DNA of 34,742 bases, from contig JAEWMH010000187.1 in the NCBI GenBank assembly GCA_023393235.1, forward strand, positions 1 through 34,742, in the 5' to 3' direction. Positions 21,806 through 30,817 of the stretch are shown here, piece by piece (within the stretch, counting starts at the first letter, position 1; every line of letters starts with the position of its first letter). Both the position numbers and the translations under genes were made by a program. The notes below the pieces were generated by a model, which made no database searches, had not been told where the DNA came from, and worked only from the letters and a program-made list of their open reading frames with translations. The stretch is from Bacillota bacterium (GTDB lineage: Bacteria; Bacillota; Bacilli; Paenibacillales; NBRC-103111).

Positions 21806-24800
21806 TTATATCTTCACGATGCGGACCTGCTCCATTAATCCGTAAGGCACTGTCCGGTATTCCGGTGTAAACCCCGCTCCCTCTGACCGGAAGGACTCCC
21901 AGCTTGTGGTGGGCTGATCGCCTGCCGCTTGATGGAACGGGCCGAACATATTGCGCGGACTACCCATCACCTCCACCTCCAGGTGATTGACGCCTTCCCG
22001 CAGGTATCCGGTCAGCTCCACTCCGTCCGCCGCCCGCCAAGGCACATGTCCGGCGGTCTCCCCGTTTATCCGGATCTCCACGGTAACGGCCTCGTATTGA
22101 CCCAGCATCAGCAGCGTTCTCTCCTCCGCCTGGCCGCCGGTGGCGTGGCTGTGGGTAAACTCCATCCGGTATATCATGCTGCCGTTGTAATGGAGATACC
22201 CCTGCTGCCCCCAATCCCCCAGAGTGAGCGAGTCAGGCTCCTTGACCAAGCTGCGGCCGGGAGTGACGGCGAAGTCTCCGGTGAGGTAACAGTCCTCCAG
22301 CTCCATGTCCGCATAATACGCACACCTGAGCTCCAGCAGATTACGGCCTTGAACAAGTTGGGGCAGACGGATTTTGGTGAAGGCCCGGTCCACAAACCAT
22401 CCTTGGGGTATGTCTGGCACCTCCTGCCCGTTCAGCCGGATGCGGAACCGTTCCGCCGCCTCCAACACCAGATACACTTCCGTCTCGGGCACCTCTTCTA
22501 CTGTAAAGACAAACCGCAGCCCCACCTCCGTCCCGTTGGCGGGATGGTACTGTCCAATCCATTTATAACGTTGGGTCATGCCGTTGGCGTACACCTGCCG
22601 CATCCCCAAGGTTTGGCGGATGTCCCGCTGGGCCTGCCATACCTGCAGTTCCTCCGACCAAGCCCCGCCTGCGATGCTGTACGAACAGCTGTCCAGGGTC
22701 AGCACATTGGGCATAGTCCGGGTGAAGACAAATACCGGCCCCAGATTTGCCTCCGTCCGTTTCTGTGCAACAGGGGCTTGCGCCGCCGGAGGGAGCTCAA
22801 CTCGTCCTGCAGCAGCATCCTGGCTGTATATCACATAAAGCTTGGAGCCGGCCGGGCCAAAATAGGCTTGAAAACGGATGTGTCCGCTGTCTGCTGCCTC
22901 TGCCTCCACCGCCCGCCGTTCTCCGGTGAGAGGGTCCCATTCCTCCACCTGTCCGTGCACTGCCGCTTCAATTATCACCTGGTAGGAGCGGTTCCGGTCA
23001 TTGTTCACCACAAACAGGGTATGTCCTTCATCCGTTTCCTTCAGCAGGTAAAGCAGTTCGTACGCTTCCTTATAACCGCCGCTCTCCCGGATGCTTACCG
23101 TCCGCGGGAGTGCCTGCTCCAGTGCAGCTGTCAGCTCTTGAAGGCCGGTGACCACCGTAACGCCGGGGTGGCGGTACAGCTCTCCCGCTGATTCTGACGG
23201 ACGGCCTTCGATCAACGAGGCTTCCGGAGCCATGGCAGTAATGCGTCCGCCCGCCGCCAGAAACTCCTCCAGCAGCCTGCGGGTGCTCTCCAGCATAGTC
23301 CGGATCGGCGGGAGGACTATGGTGTTGTAGGCGGCCAGGTTGATCCGCAGCTCTCCATTCTCTACAGTGCCTGCTTCTTCCATGATCGTCTCGTCGCCGA
23401 GATCAAAATCATAATGGGCGCCCAGCAGATGCCGGAGCAGCTCATTAAAGTCATTCCCGTACCGGTCCACTACCGGGATATCCGCATCCAGCCCCCGGCG
23501 TATATTTTCATAGGGGGTGGTGCCCAGCATGGACCAGGCGGTGGAGGCGGGATGCAGCACCAGCAGCCGGTGGACAGGCCGCCCTTCGGATAACACGGCG
23601 CCGATCCGGGCGAAATAATCCTCCACAAGCCGGTTATATTTCCACCAGGAGGCCTGGTAATTGAAAACAGGGGGATAATCCCGCTTCCGGCAGCCCTTCA
23701 AGGAATACAGCGCCAGATGCTGGGAGCGCATGTTGACACCAAGCACATACTGCCAGTCTCCCATCCACTTCTGCCCCTCGAAGGTGAAGTGCCAGCCGGT
23801 GCAGCCGTAGGTTTCCGAGATGACGAACTTACGGCCGTATTGATTGGCCACACTGGTGCATTGTTTGACGGTCAGATGCTCCTCCGTCTGCTCGCAGAGC
23901 ATATCGATGCCCGGCACCTGCTGGTAGCGGTAATGGGGCATCACCGCGCCGCCCACCCGGGTGGCTACGCCAAGAGCATTCTCCCACAGATAGTGCCCGG
24001 TGAAGGCGATGCCGTTTTCCCCGCACCACTCCCCCAGCTGGCGGGAGAAGGCTTCGCTGAACTTCTCCGTGACGGTCCGCCAATAGTCATGGCGGGCCAT
24101 AGGCGACAGCTCCCCGTCATAGAACAAATAAGGGAGCACATCCATCATATCATAGCCCCTGCGTTCGATAAAAAAGACGGGCAATCCATAGGTCCAGGGC
24201 AGCCAGCCCCGCCCCGGCGTATATTTGCAGTGCCGGTCGTGGACTCCCGGCTCGTCGGTAAAAATCCCTGCCACCCGCTCGGCGAACCGGTCGCCCAGCT
24301 CCTCCTTATACCGCTCATACGTAAGCCGGATAAACTGGCGCACCGTGTCCGGATTCATGCTGTCCGGGGGAGACTCGCCGTTGAACCACTCGCTTTTGGC
24401 GGATACCTCCACCCGGAATATCAAGAGCACCTCTTCCGGCCCCAACTCCGGATTCTGGGCGGCGGCATCCTCCAGTCGGGTGCAGCTGACCAGCTGCCGC
24501 TCCTGTACCCTGGCGCGGAATACAGCCGCCACGTTATGATCCACCGGGTAGCCGAATCCGGCTGCCCTCACCTCCAGCGTCAGCCCCTTGGAGCGGTACT
24601 CGTCACCCATGGCGGGAACCTCCCCGCCTGCCGTACCGGATGGCCACCGGTCCTCATCATACAGCCATGCCTTCATGCCCAATTCCCCGGCCAGATCAGC
24701 CGAGAGGCGGATGGCCTCCATCCACTCCCGGCTCAGATAAGGCGTCTCCAGCCCGTCCCGGGAGTGCATGAAGAAGCCGCCCATCCCCTGGCTGTGCATA

Positions 24801-24922
24801 TCCCGGATTTGGCGCTCCAGCTCCTCCGGCCTGAGCCTGTCGTTCCATGCCCAGAAGGGCACGGAGCGGTATTCAGTGGGAGGATTGCGGAACAAGCCGC
24901 TTAACGCAGATTCACGGATCAC
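21806..24922 (-). CDS. GH106-like glycoside hydrolase (probable alpha-L-rhamnosidase)
   Basis: The protein has 1038 residues from a GTG at 24922, supported by GGAGGG 7 bases upstream. The N-terminus has the hallmark of this group: RNPPTEYRSVPFWAWNDRL, then EELERQIRDMHSQGMGGFFM, HSRDGLETPYLSREWMEAI and WLYDEDRWPSGTAGGE. GH106 members remove terminal alpha-L-rhamnose from plant glycans such as rhamnogalacturonan. Residues about 110-560 continue the barrel (FTDEPGVHD, GHYLWENALG, YGCTGWHFTFEGQKWMGDWQ). Two beta-sandwich, sugar-binding-like regions follow near 780-880 and 900-1030. There is no signal peptide, so it should act in the cytoplasm on imported oligosaccharide. It is 37 bp behind the BNR gene in the operon. 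The family call is good; the exact bond cleaved is inferred. Confidence 0.82.
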   Translation of the reverse strand: MIRESALSGLFRNPPTEYRSVPFWAWNDRLRPEELERQIRDMHSQGMGGFFMHSRDGLETPYLSREWMEAIRLSADLAGELGMKAWLYDEDRWPSGTAGGEVPAMGDEYRSKGLTLEVRAAGFGYPVDHNVAAVFRARVQERQLVSCTRLEDAAAQNPELGPEEVLLIFRVEVSAKSEWFNGESPPDSMNPDTVRQFIRLTYERYKEELGDRFAERVAGIFTDEPGVHDRHCKYTPGRGWLPWTYGLPVFFIERRGYDMMDVLPYLFYDGELSPMARHDYWRTVTEKFSEAFSRQLGEWCGENGIAFTGHYLWENALGVATRVGGAVMPHYRYQQVPGIDMLCEQTEEHLTVKQCTSVANQYGRKFVISETYGCTGWHFTFEGQKWMGDWQYVLGVNMRSQHLALYSLKGCRKRDYPPVFNYQASWWKYNRLVEDYFARIGAVLSEGRPVHRLLVLHPASTAWSMLGTTPYENIRRGLDADIPVVDRYGNDFNELLRHLLGAHYDFDLGDETIMEEAGTVENGELRINLAAYNTIVLPPIRTMLESTRRLLEEFLAAGGRITAMAPEASLIEGRPSESAGELYRHPGVTVVTGLQELTAALEQALPRTVSIRESGGYKEAYELLYLLKETDEGHTLFVVNNDRNRSYQVIIEAAVHGQVEEWDPLTGERRAVEAEAADSGHIRFQAYFGPAGSKLYVIYSQDAAAGRVELPPAAQAPVAQKRTEANLGPVFVFTRTMPNVLTLDSCSYSIAGGAWSEELQVWQAQRDIRQTLGMRQVYANGMTQRYKWIGQYHPANGTEVGLRFVFTVEEVPETEVYLVLEAAERFRIRLNGQEVPDIPQGWFVDRAFTKIRLPQLVQGRNLLELRCAYYADMELEDCYLTGDFAVTPGRSLVKEPDSLTLGDWGQQGYLHYNGSMIYRMEFTHSHATGGQAEERTLLMLGQYEAVTVEIRINGETAGHVPWRAADGVELTGYLREGVNHLEVEVMGSPRNMFGPFHQAAGDQPTTSWESFRSEGAGFTPEYRTVPYGLMEQVRIVKI

Positions 24923-24959
24923 GTGTTTTCCCTCCGTTCTTCCTGACTATCGCCACTCT

Positions 24960-25994
24960 TTATTCCTGCTCCAGCTCCAGCGTCCAGCAGACGATCCGCT
25001 CCCGCCGCCAGGTGTAGGTGACATAGACGGTGCTGCCTTGGGCGATCACCGCCGGATAGGAGAATTCCCCGTATTCCAGCGGAATGGTATAGGAGCGGTA
25101 TTCCCCCTCCAGCACCACCAGCTCCTCCCAATTGTCCCCGTTGTCCCGGGAGGCGCTAAGCAATAAGGGCATCCGCGGCCCCCGGTACATCCCGATGGGA
25201 TTGTAAGCCAGCACCAGAGTGCCGTCTTCCATCCGGGCCAGATCGATGCCGCTGTTATTGTTAGGTAGATAAGTGCGGTAGGCAGGGGACCAAGTCCTGC
25301 CCGAATCGGTCGAATCGCTGCGGTAGATGAAACCCCCTGTGCTGCGCATCAGCATATGGACCTGACCGGGCGCCGATTCCCAAGCGGTTGGCTGGATCAG
25401 GCCCATACCGGGTACCCGCGTCCGGGTCTCCCCCTCTGCCAGAGGCTGGTCCCGGGGATGGAGCACCGGCACAAAGGAGCTTTGTGTCCAGGTTTTCCCC
25501 TCGTCCGTGGAGATGTCTGCAAAGCTGTCCCATACCTCCCCCTCCAGGGAGGCCGGAGCCAGCCAGGTGCCGTCCCGCAGGGCGATGAGCTTGTTCTTTA
25601 CCGGCCCCCGTCCGCCCTGGTCGCCGGGCACCAGCTCCTCCGGCGTGCTCCAGGTACGCCCGTCATCCTCCGATACCGTGACCCGGGTCCGCCATTGGGG
25701 AATGGGTTTGCCTACCTTGTAATGCAGTACGATCCGGCCGTTGTCCTGACGGAACAGCACCGGGTTCCAGTGCACCAGCTCCGGCTCATCAACCACCAGC
25801 TCTGGCGGGGACCAGACTCCCCCGGTTCTCCGGGAGCACCAGATGGCCACATCCGGGTTGCCCTCCTTGGACCCGGCGAAGTACGCCACCAGGAGATCTC
25901 CGCCGGGCAGAGCTACAATGGTAGAGGCATGGCAATTATGAAAGGGACGGTCGTCCGTAAACAAAAACTCCTTCAGTTGGGACTTCAGCTTCAC
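24960..25994 (-). CDS. BNR/Asp-box six- or seven-bladed beta-propeller enzyme (sialidase superfamily)
   Basis: The protein has 344 residues from the minus-strand ATG at 25994, with AAAGGAG about 9 bases upstream. Four Asp boxes are visible: SEDDGRTW, STDEGKTW, STDSGRTW and SRDNGDNW. Other conserved pieces are FHNCHASTIVALPGGDLL, HWNPVLF, GGRGPVKNKLIAL, LPNNNSGIDLARM and GEFSYPAVI. There is no signal peptide and no clear FRIP motif of classic sialidases. This pattern fits the BNR_2 group, which includes exo-sialidases and also rhamnose-glucuronate-cleaving enzymes (PL42/GH145 type). With the GH106-like neighbour, a rhamnose- or uronate-related substrate is at least as likely as sialic acid. 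It should be a cytoplasmic exo-acting enzyme. It sits between the aldolase and GH106 genes in the operon. Confidence 0.82.
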   Translation of the reverse strand: MKLKSQLKEFLFTDDRPFHNCHASTIVALPGGDLLVAYFAGSKEGNPDVAIWCSRRTGGVWSPPELVVDEPELVHWNPVLFRQDNGRIVLHYKVGKPIPQWRTRVTVSEDDGRTWSTPEELVPGDQGGRGPVKNKLIALRDGTWLAPASLEGEVWDSFADISTDEGKTWTQSSFVPVLHPRDQPLAEGETRTRVPGMGLIQPTAWESAPGQVHMLMRSTGGFIYRSDSTDSGRTWSPAYRTYLPNNNSGIDLARMEDGTLVLAYNPIGMYRGPRMPLLLSASRDNGDNWEELVVLEGEYRSYTIPLEYGEFSYPAVIAQGSTVYVTYTWRRERIVCWTLELEQE

Positions 25995-26027
25995 GTATTA
26001 ACACTCCTTTAAGGAGCTGCGGGAACA

Positions 26028-26984
26028 TTAGCGGTCCTTTATTTCTTCGCAGTCTCCAAGTTTATAATGCTTCCGTGTCAAGGCTGTCAGCGCATGGAGC
26101 TGCTCCAGCTCCAGCCGGTTGGCGTAGGTTAGATGCCGGCAGTCCTTGGTACGGGTATGGAGGCCGATAGGAAGGCCCTCCAGGCTTAAATAATATTTGG
26201 CGTTCACCGGGTAATACTGGCTTTCGATCACAGAGGTCAGCCCCAGGAACCATTGCAGATTCTCCGCCTGCTCCGGCCGGTCCGCATAATGCCGGTACAG
26301 CCAGGCGTACAGATCCGGATGAAAATTGCCCATCACCCCGCTGTAGCCGTGTGCCCCCAGCTTGAGGGATTCCAGCAGGGTAGCGGCATTGGCATTGTAC
26401 AGCTTCAGCGATCCGCCCTGCACTGCCGCCAGCTTATCGGCGATTTGGCCGCTGTGGCAGCTGGTATCCTTCAGAAACTGGAATCGGCCTGTGCCCTCGC
26501 ACCAGGCCAGAAGCTCCGGCGACAGAAGACGTTTGTAGGGGTACGGGCACTCATAAACTCCGAAGGGAATCTCCGGCACCGCCTCCAACAGGAGCGCGGC
26601 CCGCTCCTTCCACACCTCATCCGGCTCCTCCATGGCGGCCAGCCGGTTGCTGACCAGCACGATGGCCTGGACGCCGGTGGCAGCCATCGCCTGCAGCTCA
26701 GTAATCTGGTCCTCCAGCTTGTCGGAGATATGGCCGGAGGCCACTACTTGAACCCGCCCCGCAGCCTGCTCCCGGACAAAGCGGGCGATGGACACCCGCT
26801 CCTCCAAGGACAGCGCGAACATTTCACTGGACTGGCAGACGGCGAACAGACCCGCCACCCCATGCCCGATATACCACTCCACTAACTGCTCCAGAGCGTG
26901 GTAGTCCACCTCCCCCGAATCTGTGAAGGGGGTGATCATGGTGGGGTAAACACCTGGGGCAATCAACACTTGGCTTATACTCAT
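26028..26984 (-). CDS. Dihydrodipicolinate synthase/N-acetylneuraminate lyase family aldolase
   Basis: The protein has 318 residues from the minus-strand ATG at 26984, with GGAGGACG just upstream. It is a TIM-barrel class I aldolase with the Schiff-base lysine Lys172 (FQFLKDTSC) and catalytic tyrosine Tyr144 (GVYECPYPYK). The usual GTTGE motif is replaced by CQSSEMFAL, so the keto-acid-binding loop differs from true DapA and from NanA. The family makes or splits pyruvate-derived keto acids: lysine synthesis, sialic acid, or 2-keto-3-deoxy sugar acids. Placement between the solute-binding protein and two glycan-cleaving enzymes points to sugar-acid breakdown rather than lysine synthesis. The substrate could be sialic acid or a uronate-derived 2-keto-3-deoxy acid; the sequence alone does not decide. 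Confidence 0.85.
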   Translation of the reverse strand: MSISQVLIAPGVYPTMITPFTDSGEVDYHALEQLVEWYIGHGVAGLFAVCQSSEMFALSLEERVSIARFVREQAAGRVQVVASGHISDKLEDQITELQAMAATGVQAIVLVSNRLAAMEEPDEVWKERAALLLEAVPEIPFGVYECPYPYKRLLSPELLAWCEGTGRFQFLKDTSCHSGQIADKLAAVQGGSLKLYNANAATLLESLKLGAHGYSGVMGNFHPDLYAWLYRHYADRPEQAENLQWFLGLTSVIESQYYPVNAKYYLSLEGLPIGLHTRTKDCRHLTYANRLELEQLHALTALTRKHYKLGDCEEIKDR

Positions 26985-27011
26985 TGTAACGTCCTCCGCC
27001 GATTTTTGGTG

Positions 27012-28658
27012 TTATTTCAGCCGGGCCAGGGCATCGTTATAGATCTTCTCGATCTCTGTGGCCCCTGAATCCTTGGCCTTTTTAATGACGGCGTCATAGT
27101 CGTCGATCTTCTTGAGACCCATGACGAATTTGTCATACTCCTGCTCCAGCATGGTATTGAGAGGCGCCAGCAGCTCCTTCACCCGGCTGGATTCCTCCTT
27201 GGTCAGAGGCGGGTCCATCACCGGATCCACATATGCTTTATCATCGGCAATCGTCTTCCAATATTTCTCGTGAATGTCACTCCAGGTGCCCAGGAGCTTC
27301 TCCACCTGCACCTGCGGGTCCATATTGGCAAAGTACGGGGTAAAGCTCAGCTTGCCCGACCCCAGCTCGGAATACATGGCATAGAAGGAGGTGGGCTGGC
27401 CGTCCTTGAACTTGGAGACATAATCGGCCTTGAGCTTGGGCTGCCCCTTCTCATCCAACGTATGGTGAACCCCCTCCACTCCATAGCTCATGAGGTTGGA
27501 GGCTTTTTCCGTATACATCCAGTCGAACATCCTGATCAGCGTTTCCGGGTCCTTGGCCTTGGAGCTGATGGCAAAAATCCGGTCCGAGGACAAGGTGGTG
27601 GCATAAAATTCAGCCCGCGCCTTGCCTGTTTTGTTGGTGGGAACGGGGATCAGCTCGAACTTGCCGGCGGGTACCGCCGCCTTCAGCTGCTTGGTATAAT
27701 CCAGCGCAAAGCCGCTGTTATCGAAGAAAAAGAAGGACTTCCCGCTGGTCAGCTTTTCTGTCCACTGCTGCTGGGTGGCGACGGCATAATCCTTGTCCAG
27801 CACCCCGGAGGTGTATGCTTTATTGAAGAAGGGGAGCACCTCCTTAAACTCCGGTGTAGCCGGGCCGAAGACGTATTGGCCGCCGTTTTTGTCCTTATCG
27901 AAGTAGATGCCGTTACCGCCACCGCCTACCCCTGAGCCAAGAGAATAGGACATGGTTTTGAACATCTGGTGCATGGAGGTGCTGCCCTTGCGCACGGAGA
28001 ACGGCACGGAGTCCGGGTAAAGCTTTTTCAGCTCCTGAAGCACGGTGAGGAGCTCGTCATAGCTTTTGGGAACAGCCAGGTTGTGCTTCTCTAACAGATC
28101 CGTCCGGATAACCGGGCCAAAACCGTTCTTCAGCTCGTTGCGCCCTACGGCCGGGAAGCCGTACAGCTCGCCGTTGGCGGTAAACTTGGCCATGTCGGGA
28201 TACTGGTCCCAGAATTTTTTGAAATTGGGGAGCAGCCCTTTGTCCATATATTGCTTTAAGGGAAGGAAAAGTCCGGAGGAGGCAAAGCTGTTGATATCGT
28301 TCATATCGATCTGGATAATGTCCGGCAGATTGTTGGTGGCGAGAAGGGTCTTTTTCTTGTCGCTGTAGTTGCTTTGAGGCACGTTCTCAAACTTCAGCTT
28401 GATATTGGTCTGCTTGAGAATCTCCTGCTGCACAAAAGCCTGATTCTTCACCGGCTGGTTAGGATGCTCCGGGAAGGTTACCGTCACCTCCCGTTCCTTG
28501 GCGGAGACGGGATTGGCACTGGCTCCTCCCGTTGGTGCCGTGGCTTGGGGTGCGGCGGTCTGCTCCGCCTCCTTGCCTCCCGAACATGCTGCCGCACCGG
28601 TGGCCAGAACTGCGGCTGCTACGGCCAGTGAAGCTGTTTTCATCCATCTTTTCGTCAT
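27012..28658 (-). CDS. Solute-binding lipoprotein of the carbohydrate ABC transporter
   Basis: The protein has 548 residues from the ATG at 28658, after GGGAGG. The signal peptide is MTKRWMKTASLAVAAAVLAT and the lipobox ends GAAAC, so Cys25 should be lipidated. A Gly/Ala/Pro/Thr-rich spacer follows (28-50). The mature protein has EREVTVTFPEHPNQPVKNQA, NIKLKFENVPQSNYSDKK, NLPDIIQIDMND and GVEGVHHTLDEKGQPKL. The last is shared in form with the orphan protein at 6443 (GIEGTHYTLVEGKV), so both belong to the large Paenibacillus-type oligosaccharide-binding family. Its two permease genes lie directly upstream. It delivers the sugar to the permeases at the outer face of the membrane. No ATPase gene is in the operon; a shared MsmX-type ATPase elsewhere is usual. 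Confidence 0.93.
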   Translation of the reverse strand: MTKRWMKTASLAVAAAVLATGAAACSGGKEAEQTAAPQATAPTGGASANPVSAKEREVTVTFPEHPNQPVKNQAFVQQEILKQTNIKLKFENVPQSNYSDKKKTLLATNNLPDIIQIDMNDINSFASSGLFLPLKQYMDKGLLPNFKKFWDQYPDMAKFTANGELYGFPAVGRNELKNGFGPVIRTDLLEKHNLAVPKSYDELLTVLQELKKLYPDSVPFSVRKGSTSMHQMFKTMSYSLGSGVGGGGNGIYFDKDKNGGQYVFGPATPEFKEVLPFFNKAYTSGVLDKDYAVATQQQWTEKLTSGKSFFFFDNSGFALDYTKQLKAAVPAGKFELIPVPTNKTGKARAEFYATTLSSDRIFAISSKAKDPETLIRMFDWMYTEKASNLMSYGVEGVHHTLDEKGQPKLKADYVSKFKDGQPTSFYAMYSELGSGKLSFTPYFANMDPQVQVEKLLGTWSDIHEKYWKTIADDKAYVDPVMDPPLTKEESSRVKELLAPLNTMLEQEYDKFVMGLKKIDDYDAVIKKAKDSGATEIEKIYNDALARLK

Positions 28659-28715
28659 CTGTACAACCTCCCTTTAATGTGTTGAACCCGGTCGTTTTTC
28701 TTTATTGTACCTGAG

Positions 28716-29594
28716 CTACCCCTTCAATGCCCCCACCATAGCGCCTTTCACGAAATACTTCTGCAGATACGGATACACCACCAGGATGGGCAGTACGGTA
28801 ATGATGATGACGGCAAACTTGTAGTTGGTGGCCACCACCCGGAAGTTGTTGGAGGAGCTGCCGATGCTGGCGGTTTGGTCGGCGAATTCCCCGGCAATGA
28901 CAATATTGCGCAGCAGCACCTGCACCGGATACTTGTCGCTGCTGTTCAGATAGATCAGGGACGGGAAGAAGCTGTTCCAGTGATGCACCGCATAAAACAG
29001 CACCATCGTAGCCATTACCGGCAGAGATAAGGGAATGATCACCTTAAACAGCACCTGGATTTCGTTAGCCCCGTCCAGATAGGCGGATTCCTGCAGGGCC
29101 ATGGGGATGCCCTCAAAATACGTTTTCATAATAATCATGTTGAAAGCGCTTATCGCCGGCGGCAGCACAAGAGCCCACATGCTGTTGATCAGGCCCAGCT
29201 TCTGCACCACCAGATACAGCGGGATCAGCCCGCCGCTGATGAACATGGTGGCGGCCACCATCATCACCAGGGCATTGCGTCCGTACATATCCTTGCGGGA
29301 CAGGGGATAGGCGCAAAGCGCCGTCATGATGACATTAATGAGGGTTCCTACCGTGGTATAGAGCACCGTATTGCCATAGGCCCTCCAGATGCTGGGGTCC
29401 TTCAGCACGATCATATAGGCGTCCCAGGTAATGTCCCGAGGATAAAAATTGATCAGGCCGCGGGTCACCAGATTGCCGTTGCTGATGGAGACAATGAAGA
29501 TGTAATACATCGGGTACACCGTAATGAAAATAACCAGACACAGCAGGATCACATTAATGGTGTCGAACACTTTGGAGCCTAATGACGTTTTCAT
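28716..29594 (-). CDS. Carbohydrate ABC transporter permease, YtcP/LplC type
   Basis: The protein has 292 residues from the ATG at 29594, which follows GAGAGGG. The open frame extends upstream to 29765, but that part overlaps the preceding permease gene and is not membrane-like. It has six membrane segments: VILLCLVIFITVYPMYYIFI first, ILVVYPYLQKYFVKG last. The EAA loop QESAYLDGANEIQVLFKVIIPL contacts the ATPase. It ends with the KGAMVGALKG tail typical of this group. It is the second permease of the pair, 16 bases downstream of the first, and forms the inner-membrane channel with it. Family members carry oligosaccharides. Confidence 0.93.
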   Translation of the reverse strand: MKTSLGSKVFDTINVILLCLVIFITVYPMYYIFIVSISNGNLVTRGLINFYPRDITWDAYMIVLKDPSIWRAYGNTVLYTTVGTLINVIMTALCAYPLSRKDMYGRNALVMMVAATMFISGGLIPLYLVVQKLGLINSMWALVLPPAISAFNMIIMKTYFEGIPMALQESAYLDGANEIQVLFKVIIPLSLPVMATMVLFYAVHHWNSFFPSLIYLNSSDKYPVQVLLRNIVIAGEFADQTASIGSSSNNFRVVATNYKFAVIIITVLPILVVYPYLQKYFVKGAMVGALKG

Positions 29595-29610
29595 AATCGC
29601 CCTCTCCCTT

Positions 29611-30609
29611 CTACCATAGGCCGGTTTCGCTGATTTTTCGGGACAGGCGGTTGGCCGAAACCAGGAGCACCAAGCCGATGAGGGCCTGGAACAGCTCCAC
29701 GGCGGTGCCGTAGCTGAAGTCACTGCCCAGAAGGCCGCGCCGGTAGACATAGGTGGAGATGACATCCGCGGTTTCGTAGGTGGAGCCGTTATACAGCAGG
29801 ATGATCTTCTCGTAGCCGATGTTCATCAGCCGCCCGATGTTGAGAATCAGCATGATGGAGATGGTGGGGGCGATGCCCGGCAGAGTCACCGCCAGCAGCT
29901 GGCGCCACCGGTTGGCCCCGTCGATTTTGGCCGCGTCGTACAGCTCCTCGTCCACCCCGGTCAGAGCTGCCAGATAGATGATGGAGCCCCAACCCATGCT
30001 CTGCCAGATGCCCGACCCGACGAAGATGGTCCGGAACCATTCCGGCTTCATGAGGAATTGGATGGGCTCGCCGCCGAACCAGACAATGATCTGGTTGATC
30101 AGGCCGTCAGTGGTCAGGAAGTTCACCAGAATGCCACAGACGACTACTGTGGAGATAAAGTGGGGCAGGTAGCTGACGCTTTGGGTAAATTTCTTCATCT
30201 TGACGCTTTTCAGCTCGTTTAGGAGCAGTGCCAGGATAATCGGCGCCGGGAAGGCGAAAATCAGCTCATACACATTAATCATGATGGTATTGCGCACCAG
30301 CTTCCAGAAGTATGGATCGAAGAGAAATTTCTGAAAGTGATGTACGCCTGCCCATGGACTGTCGGTGATGCCTTTGGCAATGTTGTAGTCCTTGAAGGCA
30401 ATAATGATGCCGTACATGGGCCAATAATGGAACAATACATAGTAGCAGAAGGGCAGAAAGAAAATCAGATACAGGAACCGGCTCCGTTTGATCCGGCTGC
30501 GCACATAACGGCTTTTTACCCGGGGTGCGGAGGTTATCTCTTCTGCAGTCAGTGGTTGGATGGGAATCCCCTCCTTGTTCAGCCCGGCCTTGATGTAGGC
30601 CTCCATCAT
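29611..30609 (-). CDS. Carbohydrate ABC transporter permease, LplB type
   Basis: The protein has about 332 residues if it starts at the ATG at 30609 (another ATG follows at once). The frame is open to 30786, but that N-terminal part is not permease-like. Membrane segments begin with RFLYLIFFLPFCYYVLFHYW, followed by PMYGIIIAFKDYN and four to five more. The EAA loop is YDAAKIDGANRWRQLLAVTLPG. The C-terminus NRLSRKISETGLW is typical of LplB. It is the first gene of the seven-gene operon. The start is uncertain: no ribosome binding site precedes 30609, while a strong AAGGAGGGG lies inside the frame (30576-30568) with only ATT or ATC codons at the right distance. The product call is firm. Confidence 0.9.
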   Translation of the reverse strand: MMEAYIKAGLNKEGIPIQPLTAEEITSAPRVKSRYVRSRIKRSRFLYLIFFLPFCYYVLFHYWPMYGIIIAFKDYNIAKGITDSPWAGVHHFQKFLFDPYFWKLVRNTIMINVYELIFAFPAPIILALLLNELKSVKMKKFTQSVSYLPHFISTVVVCGILVNFLTTDGLINQIIVWFGGEPIQFLMKPEWFRTIFVGSGIWQSMGWGSIIYLAALTGVDEELYDAAKIDGANRWRQLLAVTLPGIAPTISIMLILNIGRLMNIGYEKIILLYNGSTYETADVISTYVYRRGLLGSDFSYGTAVELFQALIGLVLLVSANRLSRKISETGLW

Positions 30610-30625
30610 ACCGGTGATGAGGCCT

Positions 30626-30631
30626 ATTATA
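30626..30631 (-). promoter_or_regulatory. Possible -10 box of the carbohydrate operon
   Basis: Perfect TATAAT on the minus strand, with only a weak -35 (TTTCAA) 17 bp upstream. Transcription would start near 30619, leaving almost no leader before the ATG at 30609. An activator may compensate for the poor -35. Confidence 0.35.
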
Positions 30632-30775
30632 GGGAAGGCCCGCCGCCGTTGAAAGAACCGATATCCGCTCCCTGCACCAAATTTCCCCCTTCCGGGGAGA
30701 TGATTCATTTTTCCCGGTGATGCAAATCTCCACCTGCCGCTCAGAATCGGAGGTGTGGTTAACGCTGAATAAACA

Positions 30776-30809
30776 GGAAAAGGCACCGTCTGTTATAGAG
30801 ACGGCGCCT
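30776..30809 (-). terminator. Terminator between nadR and the carbohydrate operon
   Basis: AGGCGCCGTCT and AGACGGTGCCT form an 11-bp stem (one G-T pair) with a 7-nt loop. Four Ts follow on the minus strand. It lies 237 bp after the nadR stop, so nadR transcripts would include repeat locus 2. Confidence 0.75.
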
Positions 30810-30817
30810 ACCGGTTC

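Noticed and set aside
23717..24904. 395-codon open frame on the plus strand opposite the GH106-like gene
   Set aside because: It is the complement of a well conserved enzyme and has no recognisable domain or start signal.
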